Assembly: GCF_900107125.1 (NCBI RefSeq)
Contig: NZ_FNOU01000014.1
Coordinates: forward strand, 1 to 64,000
From: Eubacterium barkeri
Lineage (GTDB): Bacteria > Bacillota > Clostridia > Eubacteriales > Eubacteriaceae
Direction: 5' to 3'
Length of the DNA: 64,000 nucleotides
Part shown: piece by piece, positions 1 to 7,857 of the stretch
Layout of the letters: the number at the start of each line of letters is the position of its first letter
Numbering within the stretch: the stretch's first letter is position 1
Notes under the pieces: model-generated
The model's database searches: none
Told to the model about the DNA's origin: nothing
The model's input: only the letters and a program-made list of their open reading frames with translations
Program-made: the position numbers and the translations under genes

Positions 1-125
1 TCATAGATGAAGTCGAAGCTGATGGCTTCATCCACTAACCTTAGAATATGGTCCCTTGGTACGATGGTATCCATGGTGATGATCTGAGATTGTTCTCGTA
101 TGTTTTTTTCCCGTTTCGTCAGCAT
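1..125 (-). CDS. IS1182-family transposase, N-terminal part (runs off window)
   Basis: A reading frame starts at ATG 125 on the minus strand, seven bases after a GGAGGAAA ribosome site (131-138), and stays open to the window edge. The 41 readable residues begin MLTKREKNIREQ and continue with MDTIVPRDHILR and VDEAISFDFIY. This matches the usual start of IS1182-type DDE transposases, which open with a short charged helix followed by the 'D.LVP.DH.LR.ID.AIDF.FIY' signature. The catalytic core lies outside the window, so intactness cannot be judged. The element end probably lies between 126 and about 280, where palindromic sequence begins. Family assignment is by recognition of the N-terminal signature. 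Confidence 0.75.
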   Translation of the reverse strand, partial: MLTKREKNIREQSQIITMDTIVPRDHILRLVDEAISFDFIY

Positions 126-228
126 CTTTTTTTCCTCCGCTTTTGATGTTTTTATTATATCACGGATGACGTTCTCGCTTCTCTTCCAATCGAAAAAAAG
201 CCATAGAAACTTTATGGGTTTCCATGGC

Positions 229-275
229 TTTGTCGACAGTCTGAGCACCTCTCAGGTGCTCAGTGTGTCGACAAA
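229..275. repeat. Near-perfect 47-bp hairpin beside the IS element
   Basis: TTTGTCGACA (229-238) plus CTGAGCACCT (241-250) is mirrored by AGGTGCTCAG (254-263) plus TGTCGACAAA (266-275), with a CTC loop and one 2x2 mismatch. It sits just upstream of the transposase start and may be the element's subterminal structure or a terminator protecting it from read-in. Its core AGCACCT-CTC-AGGTGCT recurs at 502-518. Confidence 0.7.
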
Positions 276-279
276 CCCA

Positions 280-476
280 GGTCAGGGTGATGATAAAAAT
301 ACGAGAACCCCGGTTGCCCCTGCGGGCTGGCGTTTTGGTTGTCATCAAATTAAGAAAGTAAACCCGCCTTAAACCTGATCAAAACCGAAGGTTTTGCGCT
401 CTGACGAATGAGGGCTAACCCTTTGTTCGTCAGCGCCTGGGGTCCGGGGTGAATCTTTTTTATCCTCACCCTGACC
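280..476. other. Structured non-coding element (long imperfect inverted repeat)
   Basis: The arms at 280-313 and 444-476 are complementary along almost their whole length: GGTCAGGGTGA pairs with TCACCCTGACC, ATAAAAAT with the TTTTTTAT tract, and CCCCGG with CCGGGG. The enclosed 130 bases hold smaller hairpins, including CTGACGAA with TTCGTCAG (about 401-433) and AAAACC-GAA-GGTTTT. No convincing protein is encoded here. The nesting suggests a folded RNA or a small non-autonomous element. I do not recognise a named RNA family. Confidence 0.5.
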
Positions 477-501
477 GCGCTACACCACTTTGTCTTCACT
501 T

Positions 502-523
502 AGCACCTCTCAGGTGCTTTTTT
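502..523 (+). terminator. Rho-independent terminator-like hairpin
   Basis: AGCACCT-CTC-AGGTGCT followed by TTTTTT reads as a terminator on the plus strand. It would end a plus-strand transcript crossing the structured element at 280-476. The minus-strand CoA-transferase gene also ends nearby at 545, but the U-tract is on the wrong side for it. Confidence 0.55.
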
Positions 524-544
524 CATTGCAATACTCTTTCAAGT

Positions 545-1843
545 CTATAAAAACCTCAACCTTTCCGCCTCTTCCATTAATGCCTCCCGAAACCGGGGGT
601 GGGCAATTTGGATGAGGGCCCGGGCCCGTTCCGATCGGGTCCGCCCCCTCAGCTTGGCAATCCCGTATTCGGTGACAATATAGTCCACATCATTCTTCCC
701 CGTCGTCACGACAGCACCAGGGGACAAACTGATAACAATGCGGCTGATTTGGCCATCCTTGGCCGTTGAAGGCATGGCGATAAAGCTTTTTCCTCCAGGG
801 GAAAGAACGGCTCCCCGGACATAATCCACCTGTCCCCCGGTGCCCGATATATGCTTAAACCCAATGGATTCTGCACAGACCTGTCCCCACAAATCCACCT
901 CCAATGCGGCATTAATGGACATGAAGGACGGATGTCTGGCAATGACCTCCGGATTGTTAACATAATCCACCGGCAGGATTTCCACTGCTGGATTATCATC
1001 GATATAATCGTACATCCGCCGGCTGCCATAGGCAAAGGTAGCCACGGTCCGTCCAGTATGGACAGGCTTTAAACGATTGGTGACTGCGCCACAGGCAATC
1101 AGTTCAATCATGCTGTCCGTGAGCATTTCGGTATGAATTCCCAGATCAACTTTATTGCGAAGGGCCATTCCCACCGCATCGGGAATAGCCCCAATACCTA
1201 ACTGGAGGGTTGAGCCATCGGGAATTTCCCGGGCAATGATTTCTCCAATGGCCATACTAACCGCATCGGTTTCCATTACCGGAGCTTCCGGGATGGGAAA
1301 GCCACTTTCACACAGGGCATCAATCTGGGAAATATGCACCATGGGGGCCGATGCCACCCGGGGCATACTACCATTCACCTCCAGATAAATATGCTGGGCC
1401 TTTTGCAGCAATGCTTCGCCATTGGACCCCACGGTTCCCATGGAGAAATAGCCGTGACGGTCCATGGGAGAGACCGTCGCCATAAAGGCATTTACGGGTA
1501 TTTCCTGGGTGAAGAGCCCGGGCATATCCCGGTAGTAGCAGGGCATAACATCCCCCGTTCCCCGGGCTATAGCCTTTCTTGCCCAGGGGCCGGAAAACCA
1601 GGAAATCCCCACACGCTTATTGATGTCATCCCCATAGATACCCGTGGGGTGGATATCTAAAATAGTATGGATTTTTAGATTAAACCGCTTTTCAACTTCC
1701 AGCCTTTTTCCCAACATTCCCATTAACAGTGAGGGTGCCCCCATGCCAATATCCGCGCAGCAGGTCCATCCACTTTTAAATCCACTGGCAATGATGGCTG
1801 CCGTCTTACTCTTTTGAGCGTATAATTCTTCAAACGTCCCCAT
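545..1843 (-). CDS. Acetyl-CoA hydrolase/CoA-transferase family protein
   Basis: 432 residues of the acetyl-CoA hydrolase/4-hydroxybutyrate CoA-transferase family. These enzymes move CoA between acyl-CoA and acetate through a glutamyl-CoA intermediate; the family glutamate appears to be in AESIGFKHISG, followed by GTGGQVDYVRGA. The open frame extends further upstream, but ATG 1843 (MGTFEELYAQ) is preferred: it follows GGGGAAAG, overlaps the preceding subunit gene by 14 bases, and the extra upstream residues only read the partner gene out of frame. As last gene of the 2-oxoacid oxidoreductase operon it most likely releases branched-chain acids (isovalerate, 2-methylbutyrate, isobutyrate) from their CoA esters while forming acetyl-CoA. 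Substrate is inferred from neighbours. Confidence 0.85.
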   Translation of the reverse strand: MGTFEELYAQKSKTAAIIASGFKSGWTCCADIGMGAPSLLMGMLGKRLEVEKRFNLKIHTILDIHPTGIYGDDINKRVGISWFSGPWARKAIARGTGDVMPCYYRDMPGLFTQEIPVNAFMATVSPMDRHGYFSMGTVGSNGEALLQKAQHIYLEVNGSMPRVASAPMVHISQIDALCESGFPIPEAPVMETDAVSMAIGEIIAREIPDGSTLQLGIGAIPDAVGMALRNKVDLGIHTEMLTDSMIELIACGAVTNRLKPVHTGRTVATFAYGSRRMYDYIDDNPAVEILPVDYVNNPEVIARHPSFMSINAALEVDLWGQVCAESIGFKHISGTGGQVDYVRGAVLSPGGKSFIAMPSTAKDGQISRIVISLSPGAVVTTGKNDVDYIVTEYGIAKLRGRTRSERARALIQIAHPRFREALMEEAERLRFL

Positions 1844-2375
1844 AGATCTTTCCCCGGTCCATGGCGGCATGATTGATGGGAATGAACTTGGCTTTATTTG
1901 CCCCAAATACCTTGGGAAAGGCACTAAAGACCATCTCCTCGGGCACCGGCTCCTGCACCGCCATCAGTGCTCCCAGCAGTACAATATTAGCCAACTTTGG
2001 ATTACCGAGCTCCTTGGCGATGGTATTGGCCGGCACGGTGATCACACGGATATCCTTTCGCTCAACGTCCGAGGTCACCAAATCCCCATTAATAATGAGG
2101 CTGCCTCCCGGGATGATGAGATCCTGAAATTTATGGAGGGATGGCTCATTCATCACGATGGCCGATGTGGCGTCCTTGGTGATAATGGGCGCGCCAATGG
2201 GCTCATCGGAGATGACGACAGCGCAGTTCGCAGTGCCTCCACGCATTTCCGGCCCATAGGAAGGGCACCAGGATACTTCTTTCCCCGCCATCATGGCCGC
2301 ATAGGCTAAAAGACGGCCAACACTCAGCACGCCCTGGCCGCCAAATCCAGCAAAACATATTTTCTGGGTCGTCAT
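1830..2375 (-). CDS. 2-oxoacid:ferredoxin oxidoreductase, gamma subunit
   Basis: 181 residues with the gamma-domain start (KICFAGFGGQGVLSVGRLLA), the usual FGGQG signature of 2-oxoacid:acceptor oxidoreductase gamma subunits, then SWCPSYGPEMRGG. Length is normal for a free-standing gamma chain. It follows the beta gene with one base between and overlaps the CoA-transferase start, so the chain is probably made by coupled translation. With alpha, beta and delta it forms the four-subunit VOR/KGOR-type enzyme that oxidatively decarboxylates 2-oxoacids to acyl-CoA and reduces ferredoxin. The adjacent leucine dehydrogenase points to branched-chain oxoacids rather than oxoglutarate. Confidence 0.9.
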   Translation of the reverse strand: MTTQKICFAGFGGQGVLSVGRLLAYAAMMAGKEVSWCPSYGPEMRGGTANCAVVISDEPIGAPIITKDATSAIVMNEPSLHKFQDLIIPGGSLIINGDLVTSDVERKDIRVITVPANTIAKELGNPKLANIVLLGALMAVQEPVPEEMVFSAFPKVFGANKAKFIPINHAAMDRGKIYGDV

Positions 2376-2376
2376 A

Positions 2377-3126
2377 TTACTCCACCTCCTGGGTGATATC
2401 CTTGTACACCCCCAATGGATAATAGGGGATCATTTCTTCCTCCACAAATTTCATGGCTGCCTCTGCCGTCTGTCCCCAGTTAGTGGGGCAGGTAGAAACC
2501 ACCTCGATGAGGGTGAATCCCAGGCCGGCATCCTGGATTTCAAAGGCCCTACGGATGGCCTTCTTGGCCTTGGTGACGGCCGAGGGGCTATTGACGGATA
2601 CCCGCTGGATGAAGGCGGGGCCATCTAAAACAGAGAGCATTTCGCAGACCCTTATGGGATAACCGTGGACCTTGACGTCCCGGCCGTCCTGGGCGGTGGT
2701 TGCCTTCATTCCCGGCAGGGTGGTGGGTGCCATCTGCCCCCCAGTCATGCCATAAATCCCATTGTTAATAAAAATGGTGGTGATTTTCTCACCCCGGGCA
2801 GCAGCATGGACAATTTCAGCGGTCCCAATGGATGCCAAATCCCCATCACCCTGGTAGGTGAAGACCATGTTATCGGGATGGACCCGTTTAATCCCCGTGG
2901 CAGTGGCCGGTGCCCGCCCGTGGGCCGCCTGGATCCCATCCATATTGAAATAGCTGGTGGCCAGAACCGAGCAGCCCACAGGCACCACGGCAATGGCATC
3001 CTCCACACGCCCCATTTCCTCCAGGACCTCTGCCACCAGACGATGGACAATGCCATGGGTACACCCCGGGCAATAATGGGTTTGCAGGTCGGTTAAGCCA
3101 GTGGTTTTCTTAAATATGGTTTTCAT
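2377..3126 (-). CDS. 2-oxoacid:ferredoxin oxidoreductase, beta (TPP) subunit
   Basis: 249 residues. CPGCTHG (Cys19, Cys22) is the typical beta-subunit cysteine pair that helps hold an [4Fe-4S] cluster. GDGDLASIGTAEIVHA followed by NNGIYGMTGGQ is the thiamine-diphosphate/Mg binding segment of this family, with the usual MTGGQ. The gene overlaps the alpha gene by ATGA (3123-3126), typical of stoichiometric subunits. It carries out the TPP-dependent decarboxylation step. Length and motifs are normal and nothing looks broken. Confidence 0.92.
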   Translation of the reverse strand: MKTIFKKTTGLTDLQTHYCPGCTHGIVHRLVAEVLEEMGRVEDAIAVVPVGCSVLATSYFNMDGIQAAHGRAPATATGIKRVHPDNMVFTYQGDGDLASIGTAEIVHAAARGEKITTIFINNGIYGMTGGQMAPTTLPGMKATTAQDGRDVKVHGYPIRVCEMLSVLDGPAFIQRVSVNSPSAVTKAKKAIRRAFEIQDAGLGFTLIEVVSTCPTNWGQTAEAAMKFVEEEMIPYYPLGVYKDITQEVE

Positions 3127-4178
3127 GATTGACGTCCTCCCATAATGGATTCTCCAAAGGCGACGATTTCCTCTGGTGTCGGTACGACACCGCCACTCCG
3201 TCCATAAAAGCTAATCTGATCCTTACGGCCACAGGATAATTGAACATCCTCAATCATCTGGCCAAGGCTGAGTTCGACGACCATAATTCCCTTAAGGCTT
3301 TCTCTTTGGAAAGGCTCATCTGGAAATGGCCATAGGGTCTTGGGACGAATGAGCCCCACCTTGTACCCCTCTTTTCGCAGGGTGACAATGGCACTTTTCA
3401 CAATCCGGGCTGCGGTTCCATAAGCAGCAAAGGCATAGTCGGCATCTGCCATTTCATATTCTTCCCAGGACTTTTCCTCGGCTTCAATACGGTCATACTT
3501 TTCCTTTAACGCCAGATTGACCTGTTCCAGCCCCTCTGCCTGTAAATCCAGATTTAAAATCAAATGGGGGGAACCCGCCCCCTTACCCGTCATTGCCCAG
3601 TCCTTGGCTTCGAGTTTCTTCTTTGGGGTATAATTAAATTCCACGGGCTCCATCATCTGTCCAATGAGTCCATCAGACAAAAGGATAACCGGCGTGCGAT
3701 AATAATCTGCTAAATCAAAGGCCTCCATCACCATATCCGCTGCCTCCTGTACCGAAGAAGGGGCCAGCACAATATTATGATAATCCCCGTTACTTCCGCC
3801 CTTAACGCACATATGGTAATCGGCCTGGCTGGGCTGAATCCCGCCTAAGCCAGGACCCCCGCGCATCATATTGACAATGACGGCGGGCAGCTCGGCCCGG
3901 GTAATATAACCGATGCCTTCCTGCTTGAGGGCAATCCCAGGCGAAGAAGATCCGGTCATAGCCCGGGCACCGGCACCGGCTGCGCCGTATAACATATTAA
4001 TGGCAGAAATCTCTGATTCTGACTGGACGAAAACCCCGCCAATTTTAGGCAGCTCCCGGGATAGATATTCGGGCAGCTCGCTCTGGGGGGTAATGGGATA
4101 GCCAAAGAAATAGCGACACCCCGCTTCCATGGCCGCCTTACCAACCGCTTCATTGCCCTTCATTAAAACCTTGCTCAT
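3123..4178 (-). CDS. 2-oxoacid:ferredoxin oxidoreductase, alpha subunit
   Basis: 351 residues starting MSKVLMKGNEAVGKAAME. The start at 4178 has GGAGG eight bases upstream; a longer open frame upstream only reads through the delta gene. The pyrimidine-binding region (GCRYFFGYPITPQSE) and the segment MTGSSSPGIALKQEG are characteristic of alpha chains in the VorB/KorA group. It pairs with the beta chain to complete the TPP site. The order delta-alpha-beta-gamma is the common clostridial arrangement. Branched-chain oxoacid specificity is inferred from the dehydrogenase and transporter in the same operon. Confidence 0.92.
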   Translation of the reverse strand: MSKVLMKGNEAVGKAAMEAGCRYFFGYPITPQSELPEYLSRELPKIGGVFVQSESEISAINMLYGAAGAGARAMTGSSSPGIALKQEGIGYITRAELPAVIVNMMRGGPGLGGIQPSQADYHMCVKGGSNGDYHNIVLAPSSVQEAADMVMEAFDLADYYRTPVILLSDGLIGQMMEPVEFNYTPKKKLEAKDWAMTGKGAGSPHLILNLDLQAEGLEQVNLALKEKYDRIEAEEKSWEEYEMADADYAFAAYGTAARIVKSAIVTLRKEGYKVGLIRPKTLWPFPDEPFQRESLKGIMVVELSLGQMIEDVQLSCGRKDQISFYGRSGGVVPTPEEIVAFGESIMGGRQS

Positions 4179-4189
4179 ACCCTTACCTC

Positions 4190-4411
4190 CTACTGGTCCA
4201 TTCCCATGACCGTGATGGCTGCCTCTGGGCACATTTTTCCACAGCTGGCACACCCCACGCATTCACTCATATTTTTGATTGTGCTTGGATTGTATCCCCG
4301 GTCGTTCACACGCTCGGTATCCAGCACAAGGAGTTTCTTCGGACAGAACACCACACACAGTCCACACCCTTTACAACTCGCTTCATCAATTTTAATACGA
4401 CCTTTTGCCAT
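4190..4411 (-). CDS. 2-oxoacid:ferredoxin oxidoreductase, delta (ferredoxin-like) subunit
   Basis: 73 residues with two [4Fe-4S] motifs: CKGCGLCVVFCP near the start and CVGCASCGKMCP near the end. Start has AGGAGG about eight bases upstream. It is the electron-exit subunit that carries electrons from the TPP site to soluble ferredoxin. Size and motif spacing match KorD/VorD proteins. Confidence 0.93.
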   Translation of the reverse strand: MAKGRIKIDEASCKGCGLCVVFCPKKLLVLDTERVNDRGYNPSTIKNMSECVGCASCGKMCPEAAITVMGMDQ

Positions 4412-4430
4412 AAATTAATGCCTCCTCTTC

Positions 4431-5102
4431 CTACATCCAGTCCTTGCGCATAAACAAAGACATGGGGATGACCACGCCGGAAAGCCCCGACGGCGCCTGT
4501 CCGATAATCGATGGGACGTAGGCGGTATAACGTACCGGGATACCGGTTCTCTCTGCCACGCAGCGCAGGATGGAATCCGATGCCTTTAAATTATCTGCCG
4601 TACTTTCCCATATTAAATTCGTGTTGTTCACTAAACCCGTAATCCGGTAGCCAGAGGCCCTTTCCAGAGCCTCTATCTGCCGGCAAATACCAGAAGCAGT
4701 GGCGGTATCCGGACGGTTTGTGTTGACGACGATGTAAACGTCGAGTTCCTCTTGGTCGATGATGGGGTGTAGGCGACCCAGGGGGCGGGTCCCCACATCA
4801 TTTCCTCCAAGATCGATAACGCAGGACTGCATACCCCCACGAAGTACACCGTCGATGGCAGCCGAAACTGCCGGTAAATCCACATTATCCTGGATAATCG
4901 ATGACGAAAGCACAGAAATCCCCAGCTTTTCCAGCTGCATACTTCGCTCCCGGGACCGGAAGTAGGTATTGACGATGTCCATATCTGCCAGAATCATCGA
5001 CTCGCCCTGCTCATGGCGGGCCAATGCATAATTGAGGGCAAATTCCGTTTTACCACTTCCGTAATGGCCGGTGATGATTGTGATTCGTTTGTCTTTTTCC
5101 AT
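4431..5102 (-). CDS. MinD/ParA-like P-loop ATPase linked to oxoacid oxidoreductase
   Basis: 223 residues. The N-terminus holds a Walker A segment (ITGHYGSGKTE, residues about 10-20), then LADMDIVNTYFRSRE resembling the switch region, and VIDLGGNDVGTRPLG as the Walker B-like stretch. It resembles deviant-Walker P-loop ATPases of the MinD/CobQ type but lacks their signature lysine at the Walker A start. It sits between the leucine dehydrogenase and the delta subunit, 19 bases upstream of the latter. Such ATPases accompany oxoacid oxidoreductase operons in Firmicutes. Its role is unknown; iron-sulfur cluster or cofactor insertion is one guess. Confidence 0.75.
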   Translation of the reverse strand: MEKDKRITIITGHYGSGKTEFALNYALARHEQGESMILADMDIVNTYFRSRERSMQLEKLGISVLSSSIIQDNVDLPAVSAAIDGVLRGGMQSCVIDLGGNDVGTRPLGRLHPIIDQEELDVYIVVNTNRPDTATASGICRQIEALERASGYRITGLVNNTNLIWESTADNLKASDSILRCVAERTGIPVRYTAYVPSIIGQAPSGLSGVVIPMSLFMRKDWM

Positions 5103-5129
5103 TGATCCCTTACCGCCTCTCTGCCAGGG

Positions 5130-6173
5130 TTAGTGTTTGCCTTGTTTAATGATGTTTAATGCGTATTCATCTGCTGCCGCATAGGTACTGATTCCCTTTT
5201 CCTTGGCAAGGGCAATGATTTGAGCGGTGGTATCATAGATTTTTTCAACCCGGACCGCCACATCTTCAGGATTATATTTCCCGGGTAGGATTTCGACCCC
5301 ACAATTAATCACACCACCGGCATTGATGATGTAATCCGGCAGGTACAAAATACTCTGATCCTCCAGAATATCTGCTGCCTTTTCATCCACCAGGATATTA
5401 TTGGCACAGCCACCAACAATGGCACATTTCAGGCCCGGTGCATTTTCTTCGCTGATCACCGCACCCAGAGCACAGGGGGCTAAGATATCACATTCCGTTG
5501 TCAGTACATCCTCTGCGGCTACGGGAATGGCCCCCAGTTCATCCACAGCCCGTTTAACGGCTGCCGGGTTAATATCGTACACCTTGAGGATGGCCCCTTC
5601 ATCGTGGAGGTATTTTGCCACTAAATACCCGACACTGCCTAACCCCTGAACCATTACGGTCAGGCCTTTGGCCGTATCCTTCCCAAATTTTTCTTTAATG
5701 CCAGCCTTAATGCCCACAAAGGTTCCCCGGGCAGTATAGGGTGAGGGATTTCCCCCGATTTCCGGTGTTCCAGTAATAAACTGGGTTTCTTCATGGATCC
5801 AGGCGATATCCTGGGTGGTCGTGTTCACATCCTCAGCCGTGTAGAATCGGCCTCCCAGGGAATTGATGAAACGGCCATAGGCATTGAAAAATGCCTTGTT
5901 CTTTAATTTTTTTGGATCTCCAATGATGACGGCTTTCCCTCCACCATTCGCCAAGCCACAGCCTGCATTTTTAAGGCTCATCCCCCGGGATAGACGCAGC
6001 ACATCATAAAGTGCAGCATCCTCACTGACGTAATTCCACATCCGCGTTCCCCCAAGGGCAGGTCCCAGGGTGGTGTCGTGGACGGCGATAATCGCCCGTA
6101 AGCCTGTTTCTTCATCCCGTGCAAAAACTAATTCTTCATGTCCGTAAAAATCCATTTGTTCAAAGATATTCAT
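5130..6173 (-). CDS. Leucine (branched-chain amino acid) dehydrogenase
   Basis: 347 residues of the Glu/Leu/Phe/Val dehydrogenase family. The catalytic lysines are visible as Lys68 (MSLKNAGCG) and Lys80 (NGGGKAVI), the positions used in Bacillus leucine dehydrogenase. GPALGGTRMW lies near residue 37, and the NAD-binding motif is GLGSVGYLVAKYL (about 182). It deaminates Leu/Ile/Val to the 2-oxoacid with NADH and ammonia, in the cytoplasm. It lies in the same operon as BrnQ (upstream) and the oxidoreductase (downstream), supplying its substrates. Leucine, not glutamate, specificity is supported by length and the GPALGGTRMW context. Confidence 0.93.
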   Translation of the reverse strand: MNIFEQMDFYGHEELVFARDEETGLRAIIAVHDTTLGPALGGTRMWNYVSEDAALYDVLRLSRGMSLKNAGCGLANGGGKAVIIGDPKKLKNKAFFNAYGRFINSLGGRFYTAEDVNTTTQDIAWIHEETQFITGTPEIGGNPSPYTARGTFVGIKAGIKEKFGKDTAKGLTVMVQGLGSVGYLVAKYLHDEGAILKVYDINPAAVKRAVDELGAIPVAAEDVLTTECDILAPCALGAVISEENAPGLKCAIVGGCANNILVDEKAADILEDQSILYLPDYIINAGGVINCGVEILPGKYNPEDVAVRVEKIYDTTAQIIALAKEKGISTYAAADEYALNIIKQGKH

Positions 6174-6199
6174 TATTTTTACCCCAATCTAATTTTGTG

Positions 6200-7471
6200 T
6201 TAAACTCTTACTTTTTTCCCGATGAAATAACCGATAATCCCACAAACAATGGTTGGCAGCACCCAGGCTAAGCCCATCTCATTAAGGGGGAATGCCCTGA
6301 TAAAGTCGAAGCCCAAGCCTTTTCCATTGGCCAATGTGATGAGACTGACCACGGTGGCTCCCAGAGCCGCGGCTTTAAAGACATCGTCACTCTTAATCCG
6401 ATCTCCAAAGAGAGAAAGGACGATCAATGTTAAGGCCGGAGCGTAGACAATGCTGAATATGGGCTCTGACACTGCAATGATGGTTTCCAGACCCACATTA
6501 GAGACCACCGCACTAAAGATGCACATTCCAATAACGATGGCCCGATACTTTACACGCCCTCCGGTCATTCGGGAGAAGAAAGTGGCGCTGGAGCTAACCA
6601 GGGCAACGGCGGTGGTAACACAAGCCAGCGCTACCACAATGGCAAAGATGACAACACCGGCATACCCCATTAGGCTCTTAATGATATCCACCACCAGATT
6701 TGCCCGGGATATATCCGGCGCAGCCGTTTGGGATACGGTGGCCCCCAAATAGCTTAGCCCTCCATAGACAATGAGAAGCCCCCCAGCTGCCACAAGACCC
6801 GCACCGCCGATAATCCGGCGTTTTTCTTCAAGCTTGGTATAGCCCTTTTGCTCCACCGTCTTAAAGATAATGACACCGAAGATCAACGCTGCCAGAACAT
6901 CCATGGTTTGATACCCGGAGATGATCCCCGTGGAAATAACATTCGCCATCCGGGGAAGGGCATCGACTCCACCCAATGGGTTGATAACACCTTTTGCAAT
7001 AACAATGAGAAGTCCAATGAAAAGTGCTGGTGTCAAGAATTTCCCAACAATATCCACCACGGAGGATTCTTTGAGACAAAGCCCCAAAATCAATGCAAAA
7101 AACAGAACCGAGAACAGGATTGAATTCATCCCTGGAACAAGTGGTAAAGCTGCCATTTCAAAGGTGGTTGCACCGGTTCTTGGAATCGCCAGCAGCGGTC
7201 CAACACAAAGAAATATTGCGCAAGATAAAAGGGCTGCTGGTATTTTACCAATGCGCTTCGTGATCCCTTCGATGTCACTGTTACACTTCAGCATGGCAAA
7301 GATTGCAAGAAGGGCCAGGCCGATATCTGCTAAATAGTAGCTTATAAAAGCTGGTAGCCAAAGGTAGCCAGCCTGCATTCCTAAAAAAGGTGGAAAAATG
7401 ACATTTCCTGCCCCAAAAAACATGGAAAACAACGCTAAACCGACAATCCATCTCTCTTTAATTTGATTCAT
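6200..7471 (-). CDS. brnQ: Branched-chain amino acid:cation symporter
   Basis: 423 residues with about 12 hydrophobic segments. The start MNQIKERWIVGLALFSMFFGAG-N is diagnostic of BrnQ/LIVCS carriers (FFGAGNVIFPPFLG). It imports Leu, Ile and Val with Na+ or H+. ATG 7471 is chosen because the conserved N-terminal helix begins there and AAAGGT lies nine bases upstream; a longer frame from GTG 7513 has no ribosome site. The start lies inside a short upstream reading frame (7458-7568) that owns the best ribosome site of the region, so expression may depend on coupled translation. Confidence 0.93.
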   Translation of the reverse strand: MNQIKERWIVGLALFSMFFGAGNVIFPPFLGMQAGYLWLPAFISYYLADIGLALLAIFAMLKCNSDIEGITKRIGKIPAALLSCAIFLCVGPLLAIPRTGATTFEMAALPLVPGMNSILFSVLFFALILGLCLKESSVVDIVGKFLTPALFIGLLIVIAKGVINPLGGVDALPRMANVISTGIISGYQTMDVLAALIFGVIIFKTVEQKGYTKLEEKRRIIGGAGLVAAGGLLIVYGGLSYLGATVSQTAAPDISRANLVVDIIKSLMGYAGVVIFAIVVALACVTTAVALVSSSATFFSRMTGGRVKYRAIVIGMCIFSAVVSNVGLETIIAVSEPIFSIVYAPALTLIVLSLFGDRIKSDDVFKAAALGATVVSLITLANGKGLGFDFIRAFPLNEMGLAWVLPTIVCGIIGYFIGKKVRV

Positions 7472-7568
7472 TCGTTGCAACCTTTCTTCCAAAAGAATTC
7501 CTTTGGTACACACCCAAACAGTTCATCACTGACCAGCTGGTTTTACATTTGGTTAACCTGATTTTCAT
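7458..7568 (-). CDS. 36-residue leader peptide overlapping brnQ start
   Basis: ATG 7568 follows AAGGAGG at ideal spacing, far stronger than the site in front of brnQ. The frame runs 36 codons (start MKIRLTKCKTSW) and ends at TAA 7458, 14 bases inside brnQ in another frame. Such overlap is typical of translational coupling. The peptide contains several Leu/Ile/Val codons but no run of them, so classical attenuation is not obvious. It is too short for homology-based naming. Confidence 0.5.
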   Translation of the reverse strand: MKIRLTKCKTSWSVMNCLGVYQRNSFGRKVATNESN

Positions 7569-7616
7569 TGTAAACCTCCTTCATATCATCCGTCAAAAAT
7601 ATCGATACCTCATATA

Positions 7617-7660
7617 ATTATAAAAAAAGTGGAAAAAATTTCTTCAAACGAAACATTTCG
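7617..7660 (-). promoter_or_regulatory. Probable promoter and operator of the brnQ operon
   Basis: On the minus strand TATAAT (7617-7622) is a perfect -10 box, followed downstream by the leader peptide. The best -35 candidate, TTGAAG (7642-7647), is at 19 bases and weak. CGAAA-CA-TTTCG (7649-7660) is a dyad just upstream and could bind the divergent XRE regulator. Assignment is tentative. Confidence 0.4.
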
Positions 7661-7746
7661 CACTTTTTTAATGGTTTTCATCATTTTTCTTTCGATTTTC
7701 TATAGAATTCACAGAATAGTCTATTTACACGATTTCAACTTTCATT

Positions 7747-7778
7747 AAGAAAGGCCTCTTTCGAAAGAGGCCTTTCTT
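7747..7778. repeat. Perfect 32-bp palindrome between divergent brnQ and XRE genes
   Basis: AAGAAAGGCCTCTTTC is followed immediately by its exact reverse complement, without a loop. It touches the -35 box of the XRE promoter (7777-7782). It could be an operator for the XRE protein or an oppositely protecting bidirectional terminator. The position between divergent promoters favours an operator or insulator. Confidence 0.6.
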
Positions 7779-7805
7779 GACAATTTTTCTTCACTCGCAT
7801 ATCAT
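7777..7805 (+). promoter_or_regulatory. Sigma-A promoter of the XRE regulator
   Basis: TTGACA (7777-7782), a 17-base spacer and TATCAT (7800-7805) give a near-consensus promoter about 50 bases before the gene start at 7858. Confidence 0.75.
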
Positions 7806-7857
7806 TTTATACAGAGAGAACTTGCTTAAATTACTTTTAACAAGAGAGGTTATGTGA

